64,000 nucleotides of DNA, taken from positions 806,001 to 870,000 of the forward strand of contig BBSY01000002.1 of NCBI GenBank assembly GCA_000974665.1. The letters are read 5' to 3'. Origin of the DNA: an alpha proteobacterium U9-1i. GTDB lineage: Bacteria > Pseudomonadota > Alphaproteobacteria > Caulobacterales > Aquidulcibacteraceae. Positions 16,450 through 27,480 of this stretch are shown piece by piece (position 1 is the stretch's first letter; each line of letters starts with the position of its first letter). Under the pieces are notes generated by a model. It ran no database searches. It saw nothing but the letters and a program-made list of their open reading frames with translations, and was not told where the DNA came from. The translations under genes were made by a program, and so were the position numbers.

Positions 16450-16824
16450 CTACTCATCCAGTTCCTTCAGGAGGCTGTCGATCGCCTTGTCAGCGCCGGT
16501 GGCACTGCGTCTCGCTATGCGATAGAGTTCTGCCATCAATGCCGCATAGTTCTGAAAGCCTTCGACCGTGGGCTGGACCTCAAGCAGCATTTCTTCGCCC
16601 ACTCGATCGACTACGTCTCCGAGCAAGTCCTTAATGAGGATTGTATATGTTGGAGCGTCGTACTCGTCCTCTTGCCATTCAACGAGCTGAACGATGTACG
16701 AGGCTAAGTTAGCGTCGACGGCGTTTGTAGCGAAAGCCTTCCGCCATTGAATCTTTCCTTCCCGAGTATTTCTGAATAGGCGCTCGGCCAACTGGCGCGC
16801 CTTCCCGAGTGTGGTTTCGTTCAT
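16450..16824 (-). CDS. Hypothetical protein, second gene of a lower-GC two-gene cassette
   Basis: A 124-residue, acidic, mostly helical protein (ARQLAERLFRNTREGKIQWRKA at the start; EGFQNYAALMAELYRIARRSATG near the end) with no signal peptide or membrane helix. It resembles small cytoplasmic proteins found in mobile or defence-like cassettes, but I cannot name a family. Its ATG overlaps the stop of the upstream membrane-protein gene (ATGA at 16821-16824). Base composition is clearly lower in GC than the neighbours, pointing to transfer. Confidence 0.7.
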   Translation of the reverse strand: MNETTLGKARQLAERLFRNTREGKIQWRKAFATNAVDANLASYIVQLVEWQEDEYDAPTYTILIKDLLGDVVDRVGEEMLLEVQPTVEGFQNYAALMAELYRIARRSATGADKAIDSLLKELDE

Positions 16825-17408
16825 CGGACCTTCTCCGAAAAGTGCGCGCGAAGCGACGTTACAAGGGATCCCGTCTCCCGAAGGCCTTGCGAAATCTCTT
16901 TCTTCATTGCGGCTGATGGACCTTTAGCGAGTCTGGCTTCAATCTCACCGCAGCAATCTGCAAGTCGGCGGATCGCAGATTCCAACGACTGGCGAACTTC
17001 ATCGCTAAACTCTGAATGTCGATGGTGGATCAACAGGAGGCTATTTCGCAGAGCGTCAATTGCCCCGAGCACTTGGTGCCAGTTTGCGGCAGAAAGGAGT
17101 GCCTGAGCTAGTCGAATTTGCACTTCGGCTGCGGCCGCGTTGGCCGCGCACTCAGTCAGCGCGAGTTTTGCTCGAAGTTCGTCAGTCGCCCTGATGGATT
17201 CGTCCACCGCGGATTTCGTATTGTGAAGTTGGACGAGCGTAAGTGCGAATCCCGCGATCGTTATCACGACGCCGATCTCGCCGACTAATGCAACGAAGGT
17301 GGGGTCGAGAAGAATATCCAGGATGATGCCCGCGCCGATTCTTGACCCTGTGTCATAGCAAGGTTTGGAACCCACGAGAAGATAGGACAGCGCGGAACTG
17401 CCCTCCAT
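16821..17408 (-). CDS. Hypothetical single-pass membrane protein with helical cytoplasmic part
   Basis: A 195-residue protein. Residues about 38-60 (VALVGEIGVVITIAGFALTLVQL) form a membrane helix; the following QLHNTKSAVDESIRATDELRAKLA region and the remaining 130 residues are helical and may be coiled coil. This layout (one helix close to the N-terminus then a long helical tail) is seen in sensors and in some anti-phage effectors, but no known domain is visible. The start at 17408 follows GAAGGG closely; a later GTG start is possible. Together with the next gene it forms a tight unit between palindromic repeats. Confidence 0.65.
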   Translation of the reverse strand: MEGSSALSYLLVGSKPCYDTGSRIGAGIILDILLDPTFVALVGEIGVVITIAGFALTLVQLHNTKSAVDESIRATDELRAKLALTECAANAAAAEVQIRLAQALLSAANWHQVLGAIDALRNSLLLIHHRHSEFSDEVRQSLESAIRRLADCCGEIEARLAKGPSAAMKKEISQGLRETGSLVTSLRAHFSEKVR

Positions 17409-17502
17409 CCCTTCTAAACGAAGGCGCGGAGCTTCACGTCTTTGGGCGGCGCCGGCCCCTCACCCCAACCCTCTCCCGCACTGCGGGAGAGGGGCGACGG
17501 GG
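17409..17502. repeat. REP-like palindrome at the thiC 3' end
   Basis: Between the thiC stop and the two-gene cassette, a CTCTCCCGCACTGCGGGAGAG palindrome (about 17471-17491) sits inside a CCCCTCACCC...GGGCGACGGGG frame. It is of the same kind as the repeats at 16143-16311 and may also serve as a terminator for thiC, though no T-run follows on the minus strand. Confidence 0.55.
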
Positions 17503-19989
<2,487 letters not shown>

Positions 19990-20013
19990 TCATACGCCTC
20001 CGCGCGCGCGCGT

Positions 20014-20721
20014 TCAAGTTGGTTTGAGTTCGATCCAAAGCGCTTCGGCGCGGGCCAATACTTCTCCGCTCGCGCGGTAGAGTGCGGCGCCGGAGTTGTA
20101 CTTGCGGCCTTCGGAGGAGAGCGGCCAAGCGGCGATGATGAGCGCCTCACCAACGCGTGGCGCTTCGGAGATGTCGAGCGCGAGGCGCGCGAGCAGCGCG
20201 CGGTTGATGTGCTCGTGCGCCCAAAATGTCGGGCAATCGAGCGCTGCCCAAATGAATTCAGGCGCGATTGCGCCGCGTGCGTCTGCCCAGGCCGCGCTGG
20301 GAATCCATGCGGTGGCGACCATGTCGCGCTGCGCGACCGGGCCCGTGAAAATGCGCAAGCCGTCATCGATCCCGCGCGCCGTGCCGCAGGTGAAGCAACC
20401 AGTGAAGAAGTGATTGTGGAAGCCGCGAAAGCGCTTCGCCGCCGCATCCACGTCCAGGGCATTGGGCGCGGCCGGCGCGACCCAGCTGATCGACGCGGGC
20501 GCGGCCTCGGCGATCAGGGCGTCGCCGTGATGAGCGCTGACGCCGTTGTTCGTGCGGGTGATCTGGATGGGTGTCTCCAAGGGCGGCGGCGCGCGCAGAG
20601 TGACGATTGCAGGGCCGCCGACGAAGCCCGCTAGTTTCCCGCACACATAGCCGCCATTGCCAGAGTCCGGCGGGCCATTGAATTGCTGGGCGATCGTGAA
20701 ACTTTCGGCCATGGCGCTCAT
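20014..20721 (-). CDS. Hot-dog-fold (thioesterase-like) protein
   Basis: A 235-residue protein with a double hot-dog pattern: the N-terminal half (GNGGYVCGKLAGFVGGPAIVTLRAPPPLETPIQI) and the C-terminal half (AALDCPTFWAHEHINRALLARLALDISEAPRVGEALIIAAW) each look like one MaoC/acyl-CoA thioesterase-like unit. A HNHFFTGCFTCG stretch between them is unusual and cysteine-rich. It may act on acyl-CoA thioesters. It is transcribed toward the TPP riboswitch, with no near neighbour on its strand. The ATG at 20721 and one at 20712 are both possible starts. Confidence 0.7.
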   Translation of the reverse strand: MSAMAESFTIAQQFNGPPDSGNGGYVCGKLAGFVGGPAIVTLRAPPPLETPIQITRTNNGVSAHHGDALIAEAAPASISWVAPAAPNALDVDAAAKRFRGFHNHFFTGCFTCGTARGIDDGLRIFTGPVAQRDMVATAWIPSAAWADARGAIAPEFIWAALDCPTFWAHEHINRALLARLALDISEAPRVGEALIIAAWPLSSEGRKYNSGAALYRASGEVLARAEALWIELKPT

Positions 20722-20787
20722 TAGTCTCTCGCGTCGCGCGGGTCAAAAGTTGCGCGACGATTGGCCGGCGCGCAGGATCACGAACGC

Positions 20788-21579
20788 ATGAACGCGCCGA
20801 CCTATAATGAGTACGCGCCCGCAGCGGCGTTAGCCCCGTTCGTACATTGCATCTGGACGTTCACCGCGCCGTCCGACGAGACGCCGCAGCGCATCGCGCC
20901 GGATGGTCGGCCGGAGCTAATTGTTCACTATCGCAAGCCCTATCGAGAGCGTGGCGCAACACGCGACGTGGTGCAGCCGCCGGTGCTGTTCGCGGGACAG
21001 CTGACGCGGCCCCTCACGCTTGTGGCGCAGGGCGACGCGGCCGTCATCGGCGTGCGTTTTCACGCGTTCGCGACGAGGGCGTTTCTTGGAATCGACGCCA
21101 GCGCCGCCACCGATCGCCGCCTCGACCTCGCGTCGCTTCATGGCGACGCCGCCGTGAACTTGCGCAGCGACGTTCGTGAGCAGGACGACTTGCGGCGTTG
21201 CATCTCGATTGTCGAGACCTACGTTCAAGGCCGCTTCGAACGGGCTGAAATAGACGTCGATGTGCGCCGCGCCACACAGGCCGTGATGGAGCATCGCCAG
21301 CCGGTGGCGCCCGCCGACATTTCCGAGCGGCAATGGCAGCGGCGTTTCAAACGCGAGGTTGGCGTCAGCCCGCGTATGCTGCAGACAATTGTTCGTTTTC
21401 GCAGCGTGTTCGATGCGATCGAGCATCCGCAGACCACGGGCTGGGTCGAAGCGTCGCTGGCCGCCGGCTATTTCGACCAGCCGCAGATGGCGCGCGACTT
21501 TCGTCGCTTCCTCGGCTGCACGGCGCGCGAATGGGCGGCCCAGAAGGCGGGCCTGGCGACCGCGCTCACCGGCGGCTGA
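20788..21579 (+). CDS. AraC-family transcriptional regulator
   Basis: A 263-residue regulator with an N-terminal sensing domain (PDGRPELIVHY is typical of the DUF6597/AraC-like group) and a C-terminal AraC helix-turn-helix pair: QWQRRFKREVGVSPRMLQTIVRFRSVFDAI then AAGYFDQPQMARDFRRFLGCTAREW. The ligand and targets are unknown. The ATG at 20788 follows GATCACGAAC, with a weak ribosome site; the TTG at 20761 is less likely. It is divergent from the hot-dog gene across only 66 bp, so it may regulate that gene. Confidence 0.87.
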   Translation: MNAPTYNEYAPAAALAPFVHCIWTFTAPSDETPQRIAPDGRPELIVHYRKPYRERGATRDVVQPPVLFAGQLTRPLTLVAQGDAAVIGVRFHAFATRAFLGIDASAATDRRLDLASLHGDAAVNLRSDVREQDDLRRCISIVETYVQGRFERAEIDVDVRRATQAVMEHRQPVAPADISERQWQRRFKREVGVSPRMLQTIVRFRSVFDAIEHPQTTGWVEASLAAGYFDQPQMARDFRRFLGCTAREWAAQKAGLATALTGG

Positions 21580-21647
21580 TGTCGCTTCGATACAAGCGCG
21601 CGGCCGAAGGATGCGCTAATGTGCGTCGCTCTTGTGGGGGATGGATC

Positions 21648-22112
21648 GTGCGCGCCAGCTTGCTTTGCCTTGCTCTTATCGCCAGCGCCTGCGGCGTGTC
21701 CGCGCAAAGCGCGCCATCGCCGACGCCGGATTGGCTCTCGGGCTATTGGCTCTCCTGCGACGGCGGGCAAGTGGCCGAGAATTGGATCGGCGCCGGCTCT
21801 GGCACGTTGCTCGGCACGAATCTTACGCGCGGCGAACATGCAGGCTTCGAGTTTTTGCGCATCGCCGCAAATGCGAACGGCGGCTTCTCCTACTATTCGA
21901 TGCCCAGTGGTCGCTCACCCGCGACTGAGTTTGCGATGGTGTCGCTCGAAGGCGAACGCGCCGTGTTTGAGAACTTGGCGCACGACTTCCCACAGCGGAT
22001 CATCTACGCACGAGCCGGCGATCGACTGAACGCCCGTATCGAGTCTGCTGATTCGAGCGAAGGCATGGATTGGAATTTCCGACGCGCGGAGATTGATGCG
22101 GCCTGCGAGTAG
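21648..22112 (+). CDS. Exported DUF6265-like protein
   Basis: A 154-residue exported protein. The start is a GTG at 21648 with GGGGGA six bases upstream; the longer frame overlaps the AraC gene. A signal peptide (VRASLLCLALIASACGVSAQ) may be cleaved by Lsp at the Cys or by Sec peptidase after VSA. The mature part WLSGYWLSCDGGQVAENWIGAGSGTLLGTNLTR and FENLAHDFPQRIIYAR matches the DUF6265 pattern of small beta-barrel proteins. Function is unknown. Confidence 0.78.
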   Translation: MRASLLCLALIASACGVSAQSAPSPTPDWLSGYWLSCDGGQVAENWIGAGSGTLLGTNLTRGEHAGFEFLRIAANANGGFSYYSMPSGRSPATEFAMVSLEGERAVFENLAHDFPQRIIYARAGDRLNARIESADSSEGMDWNFRRAEIDAACE

Positions 22113-22113
22113 G

Positions 22114-23451
22114 CTACATTTTCAGGAAGCGCGCCGTTGGCGCGTTTGGTCCTGAGGTTTCAAACGCGACGACCTGACCACGCCCGTCGCGCTCGAACCG
22201 CACACGGCCCATCGGATTGGCGTCGTTGACGAATACATCCTCGCCGATCGCGCGTAGGACCGCCGGCGGACGGCGACCCACCCGCATGCGGAGTTGACCA
22301 TCCACGAGTTCCACGTCGCGTTCGCCGTAATCGCCGACGTAAGCGCCGAGTGCGCGTGCGGATAGCGTGCGCGTTTCCGCTGTCAGCGCTTCCAAGGCCG
22401 CGCGCGATTCTGCCGCCGCATCGCTTTGCGGGTCGAGGTCGGTCAGCTGTTGCAGCGCAAGGATATGCGCGCGGGAGAGAGCTTCGGCTGAGGGTGTCTG
22501 CACATCGGGGATGACGCCAGTGCCCTCCCAATTGCGTCCAGTGATTGGATTGACCGGCGTGCCGCTGGAAATGAACACGGCAAATCCCTGCGGCGTGGGG
22601 TAAAAGCCGCCCGGATTGGCGCGGCCGTCCGTGATCTCGCCGACGATCGTTGCGCGCCGCGCTGCCTGCAGCGTGTACGGCAACGATTCCGAAGCTGAAC
22701 CGCTGGCGCCGTTGACGAGTACGTAGAGTGGCGCATCCAATCTCCGTCCGCCTGCGGGCTCCGCAACGGGCGCCTCGGTGCGCGTGCCGCGTCGCGAATG
22801 GAACGTGTTGAAGATGTCTGCATCGGCGGCGACGAAATGGCTGGCTATGTACGCCACCATCGCCGGTGAGCCGCCGCGACTGTCGCGTAGATCGAGGATC
22901 ACCGCGCGCGCATTGGCCACCAGATCCATCGCCGCGTCGGCGGCTTGCTTGGCCGGATCGTTCGCATCGCGCGCATCGATGCCGGCGAACTGGTCGATCA
23001 TGATGTAACCGACACCGCCGGGCAGCATCTCGACTCGGCGGAAGCCGAAATTCGCGCGCGCCGCAGCGGCCTGCTGCCGCTCGAAGAAGGTGCGCTGTTG
23101 CTCCGGTGAGGGCGGGCCGCCGCTCGGAGCGGGGCCTGAGTCGCCAGGCCGGTAGCTGACATTGAAGTGGCCGTCATAGGGATGCAGCAGAGCGGTGAAC
23201 GCCGTGGCGAGGTCGAGCGGATTCGTAAAGCGGTCGAAGCCGCCGCTATTCGCGCGCGTGCGCAATTCCGCGGCGATCTCCCGTCCGCGCGCCTCGTTGT
23301 AAAAATTCTCTTCGATCAGGGTGGCAATGTCGTTCGCGGCGGCGCGCGCGTCGACCCGCGCGGGCGCTTGCGCCTGCGCGACGGCCAAAGTTGGCGCGGC
23401 GGCGGGTAAAGCGAGTGCGCCGACAAGTGCGGCAAGCAAAGCGCGTTTCAT
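22114..23451 (-). CDS. S41 family peptidase (tricorn/CTP-like), exported
   Basis: A 445-residue serine peptidase. A signal peptide precedes the S41 N-terminal helical domain (IATLIEENFYNEARGREIAAELR) and the catalytic core, where ILDLRDSRGGSPAMVAYIASHF and the nucleophile region NGASGSASESLPYTL (serine in S-A-S-E) are clear. No PDZ domain is obvious, which fits the IRBP-like S41 subset (N-terminal domain then core). A C-terminal beta domain of about 100 residues follows. Start at 23451 with AGGGGA seven bases upstream; the extension to 23493 is unsupported. Convergent with the DUF6265 gene. Confidence 0.88.
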   Translation of the reverse strand: MKRALLAALVGALALPAAAPTLAVAQAQAPARVDARAAANDIATLIEENFYNEARGREIAAELRTRANSGGFDRFTNPLDLATAFTALLHPYDGHFNVSYRPGDSGPAPSGGPPSPEQQRTFFERQQAAAARANFGFRRVEMLPGGVGYIMIDQFAGIDARDANDPAKQAADAAMDLVANARAVILDLRDSRGGSPAMVAYIASHFVAADADIFNTFHSRRGTRTEAPVAEPAGGRRLDAPLYVLVNGASGSASESLPYTLQAARRATIVGEITDGRANPGGFYPTPQGFAVFISSGTPVNPITGRNWEGTGVIPDVQTPSAEALSRAHILALQQLTDLDPQSDAAAESRAALEALTAETRTLSARALGAYVGDYGERDVELVDGQLRMRVGRRPPAVLRAIGEDVFVNDANPMGRVRFERDGRGQVVAFETSGPNAPTARFLKM

Positions 23452-23558
23452 AGCTGGTCCCCTGGTGCGTTTTCGCATCCCTAAGACGCTCATGTTGCGG
23501 CTGTGTTTCAGCCCGCGTCATTGTATATCGACAAACGCGCGCGCCGGTGCGCTGAGCT

Positions 23559-23918
23559 TCAGGGTTTGGCGAAAGCTATCACGCCCCAGCCGGCGATCAT
23601 GGCGATGCCGCCGATCGGCGCCGCCATCGCCAACCCTGAATTGCCGGTCAGCGATATGGCGTAGAGCGTCGCCGCGAATACCGCCGCCCCGCTGAGGATG
23701 AGCGCCGCGCCAATTAGATTGAGCGCGCCGCTTCGGTTTGCGAGTGCAAGCCCCGCACACGCGGCGAACATCTGCAGGAATGCACCCAATTGGATTCGCG
23801 TCAGTGCTTCCGGCGAGAGGTTGTCCCGCAGTGCATGCGCCGCCAAAACCAGCATCGCCAGGGCCACGACGCCGTTGGCGGCCGCGCCAATGTTGATCGC
23901 GCGCATTCTGTCCCCCAT
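23559..23918 (-). CDS. DUF423 membrane protein
   Basis: A 119-residue inner-membrane protein with four helices and the DUF423 end, GAAVFAATLYAISLTGNSGLAMAAPIGGIAMIAGW. Members (E. coli YgdD) have no assigned biochemical function. A more usual start with RBS is not obvious; MGDRMRA... has two candidate methionines. It is divergent from the aldo-keto reductase with 31 bp between, so the two share promoter DNA. Confidence 0.85.
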   Translation of the reverse strand: MGDRMRAINIGAAANGVVALAMLVLAAHALRDNLSPEALTRIQLGAFLQMFAACAGLALANRSGALNLIGAALILSGAAVFAATLYAISLTGNSGLAMAAPIGGIAMIAGWGVIAFAKP

Positions 23919-23949
23919 GTTGCCGGAGCGAGATTAGAGGAAACGGGCG

Positions 23950-24873
23950 ATGAAGCGAACACTTGGACGATCTGATATCGCCATCACACCCTTCATGCTC
24001 GGCGGCAACGTATTCGGCTGGACGGCGGATGAGAAAACATCGTTTGCGGTGCTTGACGCGTTCTTAGATCTGGGTGGGGACGCGATCGACACTGCGGATG
24101 TTTACTCATCGTGGGTTCCAGGCCATTCCGGTGGCGAAAGCGAAACCGTGCTTGGCAATTGGCTCAAGGCAAGCGGCAAGCGCGACAAGGTGATGATCGC
24201 GACGAAGGTCGGCATGTGGGACAAGCGTCTCGGTTTGTCCCGCGCAAACATTTTGGCGGCGGCAGAGGACTCGCTGAGGCGTCTGCAAACCGATCGCATC
24301 GACTTGTATCAACTGCATCGAGATGACGAGGCGACTGCGCCTGAGGAGTTCATGGGTGCGCTCGCTGAGCTGTTGAAGGCCGGCAAGGTGCGCGCCGTCG
24401 GCGTGTCGAATTTCAAGCCCGCGCGCTTGCAAGCCGCAATCGATTTGGCCGGGCCACGCATCGACACCTTGCAACCTGAGTACAATTTGCTCCGCCGCGG
24501 AATAGAGATCGATCTCGTGCCGCTCTGTTTGCGTACGCGTGTGTCAATTATTCCGTATTATGGCTTAGCCAGCGGCTTCCTGACCGGGAAATATCGCAGC
24601 GCCGCTGACAAATCCAAGAGCGTGCGTGGCGGCCGGATGGACTCGTATTTGAATGAGCACGGATTCGCGGTTCTTAGCGCTCTGGACCATGTCGCCGGCC
24701 GCCACAACGCGACGCCGGCGCAGGTCGCACTCGCCTGGGTTATGGCCAAGCCCGCCATGGCGGCGCCGATTGCTTCCGCCACGTCGGTGGCGCAATTGAC
24801 GGAACTGATGGGCGCGTTGCGCGTATCGTTGAGCGCGGAGGATGTGGCGCAACTGGACGCCGCGGGGGCCTGA
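23950..24873 (+). CDS. Aldo-keto reductase
   Basis: A 307-residue NAD(P)H-dependent aldo-keto reductase with a (beta/alpha)8 barrel. The catalytic tetrad is in place: D in DTADVY, Y in the same stretch (VYSSW), K in MIATKVG, H in YQLHRDD. The C-terminal coenzyme loop (AAPIASATSVAQLTELMGALRVSLS) matches the AKR family with the typical ASATSxxQL pattern. Closest to the oxidoreductases of the YajO/Tas group. The substrate is unknown. It is followed after 10 bp by creA. Confidence 0.9.
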   Translation: MKRTLGRSDIAITPFMLGGNVFGWTADEKTSFAVLDAFLDLGGDAIDTADVYSSWVPGHSGGESETVLGNWLKASGKRDKVMIATKVGMWDKRLGLSRANILAAAEDSLRRLQTDRIDLYQLHRDDEATAPEEFMGALAELLKAGKVRAVGVSNFKPARLQAAIDLAGPRIDTLQPEYNLLRRGIEIDLVPLCLRTRVSIIPYYGLASGFLTGKYRSAADKSKSVRGGRMDSYLNEHGFAVLSALDHVAGRHNATPAQVALAWVMAKPAMAAPIASATSVAQLTELMGALRVSLSAEDVAQLDAAGA

Positions 24874-24883
24874 GGAGCATTTC

Positions 24884-25363
24884 ATGAAGCGATTTCTGAC
24901 GGTGGCGGCGCTTGCTTGCTTCCTGACGGCCTGTGGCCAGCGCGACAGCGAAGTTGGTGAGTTTTCCAACGACCTGCTGGGCAATGAGATCAAGGTCGAG
25001 GCGTTAGCCGATCCAGCGATCCCGGGCGTTGTTTGCCACATGGCCTATTTCGAGCGCGGCGTTCTGGATCGCCTTGGCAATGGCAATTGGTTCGAGGATC
25101 CGTCTAATTCGTCGGTTTCGTGCCAGCGAACCGGGCCTATCGAACTCAGCGGAGTCGACCTGTCGCGCTCGGGCGATGAAATTTTCAACCAACGCATCAG
25201 CCTGTTCTTCAAGAACAACGCGGTGCGTCGCATCGTCGACCTGGATCACAATTCGATCGTTTACGTCTCCCATTCGCGTGAAATCGTTCGTGGATCGGCG
25301 AAAATGGATATCTCCACTGTGGTGCTGACGGCTGAGGAGGTGGCCGCGGCGCGCGCACGCTGA
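24884..25363 (+). CDS. creA: CreA family lipoprotein
   Basis: A 159-residue member of the CreA family, well matched over VEALADPAIPGVVCHMAYFERG, EDPSNSSVSCQRTGPIELSG, and ISLFFKNNAVRRIVDLDHNSIVYVSHSREIVRGSAKMDISTVVL. The N-terminus MKRFLTVAALACFLTACG has a lipobox (LTAC), so this copy appears to be a lipoprotein; E. coli CreA is periplasmic. The biochemical role is not established. Start at ATG 24884 with GAGGAG eight bases upstream; the 14-residue longer frame is rejected. Likely co-transcribed with the aldo-keto reductase. Confidence 0.88.
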   Translation: MKRFLTVAALACFLTACGQRDSEVGEFSNDLLGNEIKVEALADPAIPGVVCHMAYFERGVLDRLGNGNWFEDPSNSSVSCQRTGPIELSGVDLSRSGDEIFNQRISLFFKNNAVRRIVDLDHNSIVYVSHSREIVRGSAKMDISTVVLTAEEVAAARAR

Positions 25364-25447
25364 GCTCCGTTCGCCTCTCGTGCGTAAGTTCAGTTAACGG
25401 CCCTCGCGCCCCATCGTGTTTCTTCCGCTTATCGCGTAGAAGGCGCG

Positions 25448-27277
25448 ATGACTTCCTTTGAAAACGTCGCACCCGCCTTGGCGCGGGCCTTGGCGCAGCG
25501 CGGGTTTGAGACGCTGACGCCGGTCCAGGACGCCGTCCTTGCGCCTGAGCTGCAGGCGGCTGACCTGATCGTCTCGGCGCAAACTGGCTCCGGCAAGACC
25601 GTCGCCTTTGGCATGACCCTGGCCGCCGATCTCCTGGGCGAAACTGACCGCCTTGGCGCGCCCGGCCAGCCGTTGGCGCTTATCATCGCACCAACCCGAG
25701 AGCTGGCGATGCAGGTCACGCGGGAGCTCGAATGGCTCTACGCGCAAGCGGGCGGGGTGGTGGCGTCGTGTGTCGGCGGTATGGACGCGCGCGACGAGCG
25801 CCGTGCGCTGTTTCGTGGGGCCCACATCGTCGTTGGCACGCCCGGCCGCTTGGCCGATCACATCCGACGCGGTTCGCTGGCGATGGAGAGCCTGAAGGTC
25901 GTCGTGCTCGATGAAGCCGACGAGATGCTCAATCTGGGCTTCCGGGAGGAACTGGAATTCATCCTCGACGCCTCGCCGGCCGAGCGGCGCACCCTGATGT
26001 TCTCCGCCACCATGCCCCGTGCGATCGAGGCGCTGGCCAAGAAATATCAGCGTGGCGCCGTGCGCGTGAACACGGTGAGCACGCAGAAGCAGCATATCGA
26101 CATCGAGTATCGCGCGCTTGTGGCGGCGGGACACGAATCCGAGAACGCCATCTTCAACGTGCTGCGCTACCACGACGCCACAAATGCGATCGTGTTCTGC
26201 GGAACCCGCGCCGCTGTGACGCGGCTTGCGAGCCGGTTGAGCAATCGCGGCCTCGCGGTCGTCGCGCTCTCGGGAGAGCTCAGCCAGAACCAGCGCACGC
26301 ACGCGCTGCAATCCATGCGCGATCATCGCGCCCAGGTTTGCGTCGCCACAGATGTCGCCGCACGTGGCATCGATTTGCCGGACCTCGAACTCGTCATCCA
26401 TGCAGATCTGCCGAAGAACACCGAGGCGCTGCTGCACCGCAGCGGCCGCACGGGCCGCGCCGGTCGCAAGGGCACAAGCGTGCTGATCGTCCCGTACTCG
26501 GCGCGCCGTCGCACCGAGCGCCTGCTCCGCGACGCGGGCATTCAGGCGAGATGGGGTGAGCCGCCGTCAGCTGACGACATCAAGCAGCGCGATGACGAGC
26601 GTTTGCTCGCCGATCCGCTGCTGATGGAAAAGATCCAGGAGTCCGAGCACGCCATCGTCGCCAAGCTGCTGACCGAGCACAGCGCCGAAAGCATCGCTGC
26701 GGCGTTCGTGCGGGTCTATCGGAAGGGACAAGCCGCACCCGAGGACCTCGCGCCGACGCCGTCGTGGCAAGAAGAGCGGCCAGAACGTAACCGCCGCGAT
26801 GCGCCGCCAGCGCGCGCTGCCGCGTCACGCGACAATTTCGAGGGCGGGGCGTGGGTCTCGCTGTCCGTAGGCCGTGCGCAATCGGCGGAGCCGCGCTGGT
26901 TGATCCCGATGTTGTGTAAGGCCGGCGGCCTTACGAAGCGGCAGTTGGGTTCAATTCGTATTCAGCAGAACGAAACGCATGTCGAACTCGACGCCGGCAG
27001 CATCGACGCGTTTTTTACCCGCGTCGGAGAAGGTGGGCGGTTGGAGAAGAACATCCGCGTCACGCGCCTTGATGGCGCGCCACGCGTGCAGTCCGAGCGC
27101 CCGCAGCGTGCAGCGGACAATGAGTTTGCGGAGCGCCCCCGTCGGCGACCGGAAGGGGTCGAGCGTCCGCCGCACGCCAAGGCCAAGCCGGCGCACAAAT
27201 CCGATCGCAAGCCGCATGATGCGAAACGCGCCGGCAGGCCGGCGAACAAGAAACAAAAATGGCATCCGGCGGATTGA
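25448..27277 (+). CDS. DEAD-box RNA helicase with DbpA-type RNA-binding domain
   Basis: A 609-residue DEAD-box helicase. The core motifs are present: Q motif (GFETLTPVQDAV), Walker A AQTGSGKT, PTRELAMQ, DEAD (VLDEADEML), SAT (MFSATMPRAI), ARGIDLP and HRSGRTGRAG. The C-terminal segment after about residue 455 contains an RRM-like DbpA domain (RWLIPMLCKAGGLTKRQLGSIRIQQNETHVELD) followed by a Lys/Arg-rich tail. This is the DeaD/CsdA subgroup that works in ribosome assembly and cold shock. It stands alone with a small HTH gene 23 bp downstream. Confidence 0.93.
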   Translation: MTSFENVAPALARALAQRGFETLTPVQDAVLAPELQAADLIVSAQTGSGKTVAFGMTLAADLLGETDRLGAPGQPLALIIAPTRELAMQVTRELEWLYAQAGGVVASCVGGMDARDERRALFRGAHIVVGTPGRLADHIRRGSLAMESLKVVVLDEADEMLNLGFREELEFILDASPAERRTLMFSATMPRAIEALAKKYQRGAVRVNTVSTQKQHIDIEYRALVAAGHESENAIFNVLRYHDATNAIVFCGTRAAVTRLASRLSNRGLAVVALSGELSQNQRTHALQSMRDHRAQVCVATDVAARGIDLPDLELVIHADLPKNTEALLHRSGRTGRAGRKGTSVLIVPYSARRRTERLLRDAGIQARWGEPPSADDIKQRDDERLLADPLLMEKIQESEHAIVAKLLTEHSAESIAAAFVRVYRKGQAAPEDLAPTPSWQEERPERNRRDAPPARAAASRDNFEGGAWVSLSVGRAQSAEPRWLIPMLCKAGGLTKRQLGSIRIQQNETHVELDAGSIDAFFTRVGEGGRLEKNIRVTRLDGAPRVQSERPQRAADNEFAERPRRRPEGVERPPHAKAKPAHKSDRKPHDAKRAGRPANKKQKWHPAD

Positions 27278-27300
27278 TCTGCGCGACGAGGGAAGGGTCC

Positions 27301-27480
27301 ATGGCGGAACGATTTGAGCGTCACAAGCAGCCCTGGGGCAGCGACGAATTGCAGAAGCTGCACATGATGGCCAAGAAGGGCATGTCGCTCAAAGCGATCT
27401 CCAAGGCGCTGACGCGTAGCGAAGAATCGATCAAAGACCGCGCGAAAGCTGATGGCTTAACCATCACCAAACTGCGCTGA
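27301..27480 (+). CDS. Small SANT/Myb-like helix-turn-helix protein
   Basis: A 59-residue basic protein. After a short charged lead, PWGSDELQKLHMMAKKGMSLKAISKALTRSEESIKDRAKADGL forms two to three helices in a SANT/Myb-like arrangement; similar small proteins (K-G-M-S-x-x-x-I-x-x-x-L-x-R-S-E-x-x-x) are common in Alphaproteobacteria and may bind DNA. The start at 27301 has GAGGGAAGGG upstream. It lies just after the DEAD-box gene and ends where the convergent esterase begins, and could regulate something linked to either, but its target is unknown. Confidence 0.75.
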   Translation: MAERFERHKQPWGSDELQKLHMMAKKGMSLKAISKALTRSEESIKDRAKADGLTITKLR

